Source: Pseudomonas oryzihabitans (GTDB lineage Bacteria > Pseudomonadota > Gammaproteobacteria > Pseudomonadales > Pseudomonadaceae). From it: a DNA stretch of 64,000 bases. The position numbers and the translations under genes are program-made. The notes beneath the pieces are model-generated. The model had not been told where the DNA came from and ran no database searches. It was given only the letters and a program-made list of their open reading frames with translations. This document shows positions 60,762 through 64,000 of this stretch, in pieces. The stretch lies in assembly GCF_007665395.1 (NCBI RefSeq), contig NZ_VDND01000002.1:682001-746000 (forward strand). Direction: 5' to 3'. Positions within the stretch are counted from its first letter, which is position 1. Every line of letters begins with the position of its first letter.

Positions 60762-62462
60762 ATGACCGAGATTGCAATCACCTTCGAGGGTAAGGAATTC
60801 AAAGCTCGTGAGGGTGAGTCTTTGGCGGCAGCGCTGATTGCAGGCGGTGTACGACATTTCCGCGAAACACGCAGTGGTGCGTGCCGAGGGATTTTCTGCG
60901 GCATGGGCGTCTGTCAGGAGTGCCTCGTGGAAGTCGATGGAAAGCCGAATCAGCGTGCTTGTATGACCAAGGTGGTAGCGCCAGTCGAGGTCAAACGCAC
61001 GCTCAGCCAGGCGATCTTGCCCCTCGAAGGGGTGCAGACTCCCTCGATCACACCTATGGAGGTTCGAGCGCCGGACGTCCTGGTTATAGGTGCCGGACCA
61101 GGAGGTTTGTCAGCGGCACTTGCTGCCCGTCAGGCGGGTGCCAGCGTGGTGGTCCTGGATGAGCGCAGCCTGCCTGGCGGTCAGTATTTCAAGCAATTGA
61201 GTGTGACGGGCGCCGACATTGCGCCACCGGATCGACAGCATCGACAAGGCGCCGATCTGATCGCCCAAGTACGCCAGGCGGGTGTCGAGATGATCGGCGA
61301 CGCCCTGGTCTGGGGTGCTTTCGAACCTGGCGAGTACGGCGTTGCGGTTGAAGGGCATACCCAGCGCTGGAAACCGCGGGCTACGATCATCGCCACCGGT
61401 GCCTATGAGCGCGGTTGGCAGGTGCCAGGTTGGACGCTGCCGGGGGTTATGACGACCGGTGCAGCTCAGACGTTATGGCGCACGGCTCGTCGGTTACCTG
61501 GGCAGCGCGTGCTCATCGCTGGCAATGGGCCGCTTAATTTGCAGTTGGCATCCGAGCTGCAGGCGGGTGGAGCCACAGTGGTGGCCGTCGTCGAGGCGGC
61601 AGCGGAGCCGAGCCTAGCGACGTTACCGAGTCTGCTGCGCATGTCGGTCGCTGCACCTGGCTTGGTAAAGGATGGACTGCGTTACCGTTGGGCGCTACGG
61701 CAGTGTGGCGGCCGGATGATTCACCATGCCTTGGTGTCAGGGATCGAAGCTAAAGGTGAGTCGCTGCAGGTGAGTCTCTGTAACTCTCAAGGTCAAGCCT
61801 TGGCCGAGCGCTTCGAGGTGGATTGCGTATGCCTTGGCTATGGCTTCGAGCCGGCCAACGAGCTGCTACGCGCTCTGGGCTGTAGTCACGATTATGACTC
61901 GTCACGCCGGCAGCTAGTGACGCGTCGCGATGCACGCGGCCAGACGGATATCGCCGGCGTCTTTGCGTTGGGCGACTGCACCGGGCTGGGTGGGGCCAAG
62001 GTGGCTCTGGCTGAAGGGCGGCTCGTAGGTCTGGAAGCAGCGACTGCGTGTGGCTATCAACTCAGCCGCGAGTTAGGTGAAAGCCGCCGCGAAGCTGAGG
62101 CTGAGCGCGGGCGTCAGCAAAGTTTTCAGAAGGCGCTGTGGACGTTGTATCACGCGGACGCTCGGCCCAAAGGCATTGATGCGGCGGTAGCGGAGGCGAA
62201 TCTCATATGCCGCTGCGAGGAAGTGAGTTTCGCTACGGTGCAGCGAGCGCTGGACTCCGGTATGAGCACTGTCGGGGCCATCAAACGTCACACCCGTGTT
62301 GGCATGGGACGTTGCCAGGGACGTTACTGCGCGGCTGCGCTGGATGAGCGTGTCTGCGAAATGACTGGATCAGGGCGTTCGGAAATGTCTGGATTCGCCC
62401 CGCGCCTGCCAGTCAAGCCGGTGACGATCGCGGAGCTCGCCGGAGCCCTGGTAAAGCCCTAA
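60762..62462 (+). CDS. 2Fe-2S / FAD / BFD-like fusion oxidoreductase (opine/hydroxyproline/HcnAB-like)
   Basis: 566 residues. An N-terminal [2Fe-2S] domain has Cys46, Cys51, Cys54 and Cys67 (Cys41 extra). An FAD Rossmann domain (VLVIGAGPGGLSAALAARQAG) and a second nucleotide motif (VLIAGNGPLNLQLASELQAGG) follow. The C-terminal cysteine domain (NLICRCEEVSFATVQRAL...MGRCQGRYC) is of the BFD type. This fuses what HcnA and HcnB, or the small and A subunits of opine and D-hydroxyproline dehydrogenases, encode separately. Those enzymes also need a DadA-like FAD subunit, not seen in the window. Good ribosome site (GGAGGAAATGGC). Confidence 0.85.
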   Translation: MTEIAITFEGKEFKAREGESLAAALIAGGVRHFRETRSGACRGIFCGMGVCQECLVEVDGKPNQRACMTKVVAPVEVKRTLSQAILPLEGVQTPSITPMEVRAPDVLVIGAGPGGLSAALAARQAGASVVVLDERSLPGGQYFKQLSVTGADIAPPDRQHRQGADLIAQVRQAGVEMIGDALVWGAFEPGEYGVAVEGHTQRWKPRATIIATGAYERGWQVPGWTLPGVMTTGAAQTLWRTARRLPGQRVLIAGNGPLNLQLASELQAGGATVVAVVEAAAEPSLATLPSLLRMSVAAPGLVKDGLRYRWALRQCGGRMIHHALVSGIEAKGESLQVSLCNSQGQALAERFEVDCVCLGYGFEPANELLRALGCSHDYDSSRRQLVTRRDARGQTDIAGVFALGDCTGLGGAKVALAEGRLVGLEAATACGYQLSRELGESRREAEAERGRQQSFQKALWTLYHADARPKGIDAAVAEANLICRCEEVSFATVQRALDSGMSTVGAIKRHTRVGMGRCQGRYCAAALDERVCEMTGSGRSEMSGFAPRLPVKPVTIAELAGALVKP

Positions 62463-62604
62463 ATCGGTTAATCGCGAACATAAGTTCAATTTGGAAAGCG
62501 TCCTTTGGAGGCGTTCGGATTCGGCTGCGCTGAATAAGGCGTAGCGCCTGGAAATGGCCAAAAAAGAGGCTATGTAACACCAAAAATGCGGATGCCCCTC
62601 AGCG

Positions 62605-62623
62605 TCTGCGCACATTCGTACGA
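62605..62623 (+). promoter_or_regulatory. Operator 6: upstream of the DHDPS-like gene
   Basis: TCTGCGCAC (62605-62613) followed by TTCGTA at 62615, one helical turn (10 bp) instead of two. Confidence 0.45.
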
Positions 62624-62638
62624 CAGTTGGAGAACGAC

Positions 62639-63574
62639 ATGAGTAAGGAATTTCGCGGCAGCTACGGCGTGACCGTTACCCCTTTTACCGCTGACGGCAG
62701 CCAGATCGACTATCAGGCGTTAGCCGCCTTCATCGAGTGGCAGATCGACTCCGGATCGCCCGGCATCATCATCCTTGGCACCACCGGTGAGTTCCTGACC
62801 ATTTCCGACGATGAGCGGACTGAGTACATCGAAAATACAGTGAAAATGGTCAACGGCCGCATTGATGTTCTGGTAGGCACCATGAATGCCTACACCCCCA
62901 ATGCAGTGCGCTATAGCCGTGAGGCGGAGGCGCTTGGTGCTGATGGCTTCATGATCGCGCCACCGTATTACTACACCCCGACTGAAGACGAGATCTTCAA
63001 TTACTACCGGGCAATTTCTGAGGCAACTTCGTTGCCGATCATGCTGTACAACAATCCGGTCACGACCAACGTCGACATGTCGGCAGCATTGGTTGCCCGC
63101 ATGACCAAAGCCTTCGACAACGTGCGCTATATCAAGGAAGCCAGCATGGACGTCGGTCGCATCTATGACATCGTCGAGGGCACGGAGGGGGTCATGAACG
63201 TGTTCGCCGGGGAGCGTCCGGTAGAGAGTTTCCTGCTGGGCGCGGTGGGATACGTGAATCCATACGCCAACTACATTCCTCGTGCTTCCACCCGCATGTG
63301 GGAGGCCTTGGTGGAGGGCAAGCTAAAAGAAGCCAGCAAGATTCAGGCGATGATCAGTAGTTTCGATCACATAATCGCTGAGGGGCATCCAACCTATGGT
63401 CATCAATGCTATTCGAAAGCACTGGCAGCCTCTCAGGGCTACCCGGTAGGCGACGTGCGAGCGCCTCTGACGCAGTTTGCCGACCTAGGGCAGGAGGGTA
63501 TTGATCGCCGCTCGCGGATCATCAGCATCCTAGATGATCTCAACAGCTACGTCGCTGCTCACGCGGTCAAGTAA
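62639..63574 (+). CDS. DHDPS/N-acetylneuraminate lyase family protein
   Basis: 311 residues, class I aldolase-type (beta/alpha)8 barrel with Schiff-base Lys166 (RYIKEAS), Tyr137 (IMLYNNPVTTN) and the GTTGEF pyruvate-binding loop (47-52). It lacks the Arg of the biosynthetic enzyme's YNVPGRT motif. Such enzymes in catabolic loci cleave or deaminate sugar acids or imino acids, for example the deaminase of hydroxyproline breakdown. ATG at 62639 (GTTGGAGAACGAC). The dapA gene at 21867 is the lysine enzyme. Confidence 0.85.
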   Translation: MSKEFRGSYGVTVTPFTADGSQIDYQALAAFIEWQIDSGSPGIIILGTTGEFLTISDDERTEYIENTVKMVNGRIDVLVGTMNAYTPNAVRYSREAEALGADGFMIAPPYYYTPTEDEIFNYYRAISEATSLPIMLYNNPVTTNVDMSAALVARMTKAFDNVRYIKEASMDVGRIYDIVEGTEGVMNVFAGERPVESFLLGAVGYVNPYANYIPRASTRMWEALVEGKLKEASKIQAMISSFDHIIAEGHPTYGHQCYSKALAASQGYPVGDVRAPLTQFADLGQEGIDRRSRIISILDDLNSYVAAHAVK

Positions 63575-63591
63575 GTAAGCAAGGAACCGGC

Positions 63592-64000
63592 ATGACCCCG
63601 TCCCCACTGTTTACTGCATTCGACTGCCGAGGCGTGAGGTTTCGTAATCGCCTTGTCGTGTCCCCCATGTGCCAGTACCAGGCTACCGAAGGGCTGGTGA
63701 ATGACTGGCATTACGCTCATCACGCTCGATTTGCGTTGGGTGACATAGGTGGCGCCGTGCTCGAAGCTACAGCGGTAACGCGTGAAGGGCGCATCAGTCC
63801 TGGTTGCCTGGGAATTTGGAGCGACGATCACATCCCCGGACTGCGGCGGCTAGCAGATCTCTACCACCAGCACGGCATACCTTTGGGGGTTCAGCTGGGT
63901 CATGCCGGTCGCAAGGCCAGCTCTGCGGTGCCCTGGCTGGGTAGCGCCCCCTTAGGGGCTGATAGCTCTAGCCCAGCGTGGTCGACCCTGGCCCCATCCG
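63592..64000 (+). CDS. NADH:flavin oxidoreductase, Old Yellow Enzyme family (3' truncated)
   Basis: Starts ATG at 63592 (AAGGAACCGGC) and runs off the window edge after 136 codons. It begins PLFTAFDCRGVRFRNRLVVSPM, then CQYQATEGLVNDWHYAHHARFALG, LEATAVTREGRISPGCLGIW and LGVQLGHAGRKASS, the YqjM-like OYE pattern with the active-site Cys in SPMCQY. Next in order after the DHDPS-like gene, spacing 17 bp, so same operon. The flavin enzyme reduces enones or demethylates amines in other systems; no substrate assigned here. Confidence 0.9.
   Translation, partial: MTPSPLFTAFDCRGVRFRNRLVVSPMCQYQATEGLVNDWHYAHHARFALGDIGGAVLEATAVTREGRISPGCLGIWSDDHIPGLRRLADLYHQHGIPLGVQLGHAGRKASSAVPWLGSAPLGADSSSPAWSTLAPS

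Overview
This is a Pseudomonas-like chromosome segment (gammaproteobacterium). Host genes are GC-rich with NNC/NNG codon preference, and two blocks keep the gene order I remember from P. aeruginosa: grxD-bfr-bfd-rnt-pyrC-motY-argG, with nth/metG/mrp/dcd close by, and bepA-PA1006-bcp-gcvR-dapA-bamC-MBL-purC. Both comparisons are from memory, without a search. The species cannot be fixed from the sequence alone; a small-genome environmental Pseudomonas lineage is plausible.

Layout. (1) 1-25508: conserved core. It holds iron storage (bfr, and bfd behind a Fur box), RNA maturation (rnt), pyrimidine and arginine synthesis (pyrC, argG), the flagellar stator partner motY, DNA repair (nth), a soluble RnfB-like ferredoxin, metG, an M14 peptidase, the Fe-S carrier mrp/apbC, dcd, cheV, a MOSC protein, ldcA, a pyruvate-kinase-like gene broken by an in-frame amber codon, nadA, and bepA to purC. 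(2) 25589-25678: tRNA-Ser(CGA), used as an integration site. (3) 25679-about 47050: mobile DNA. Three copies of the tRNA 3' end (25665, 35087, 46525) delimit two complete elements in tandem, each with its own tyrosine integrase and its own pair of arm-type repeats at both ends. A decayed third element probably lies to their right. Element 1 (about 9.4 kb) looks like a P4-type phage satellite: integrase, AlpA, HTH protein, primase/RepA fusion, a dense GGTAC-repeat region that may be its origin, a candidate Panacea toxin-antitoxin pair, and phage fragments (DUF2213 protease-like protein, baseplate hub). Element 2 (about 11.4 kb, AT-richer) carries a tail tape measure protein, a Dit-like baseplate protein, an HNH/zinc-finger protein, a serine recombinase and many small unknowns. 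I recognise no terminase, portal or capsid gene in it. (4) 47481-64000: a catabolic cluster. It holds a 3-hydroxyacyl-CoA/L-gulonate dehydrogenase-type protein, an AcoX-type kinase, a two-subunit glycine-decarboxylase-like pair without H or T protein, a class III aminotransferase, a succinate-semialdehyde-type dehydrogenase, an IclR regulator, an SDR, a polar-amino-acid ABC importer, a 2Fe-2S/FAD/BFD fusion oxidoreductase, a DHDPS-family lyase and the start of an Old Yellow Enzyme.

How it fits together. In the catabolic cluster, six promoter regions share a TGTGCGCAC-type motif. In four of them a CG-centred half-site follows exactly 21 bp further on, which points to one local regulator, most likely the IclR protein. 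The enzyme set suggests uptake of an amino- or imino-acid-like compound, oxidation by the FAD enzyme, aldol or deaminating cleavage by the DHDPS-like protein, transamination and semialdehyde oxidation, with a repurposed P-protein as an amino acid decarboxylase. The substrate is not identifiable from sequence. No CRISPR array, rRNA or insertion sequence was seen.
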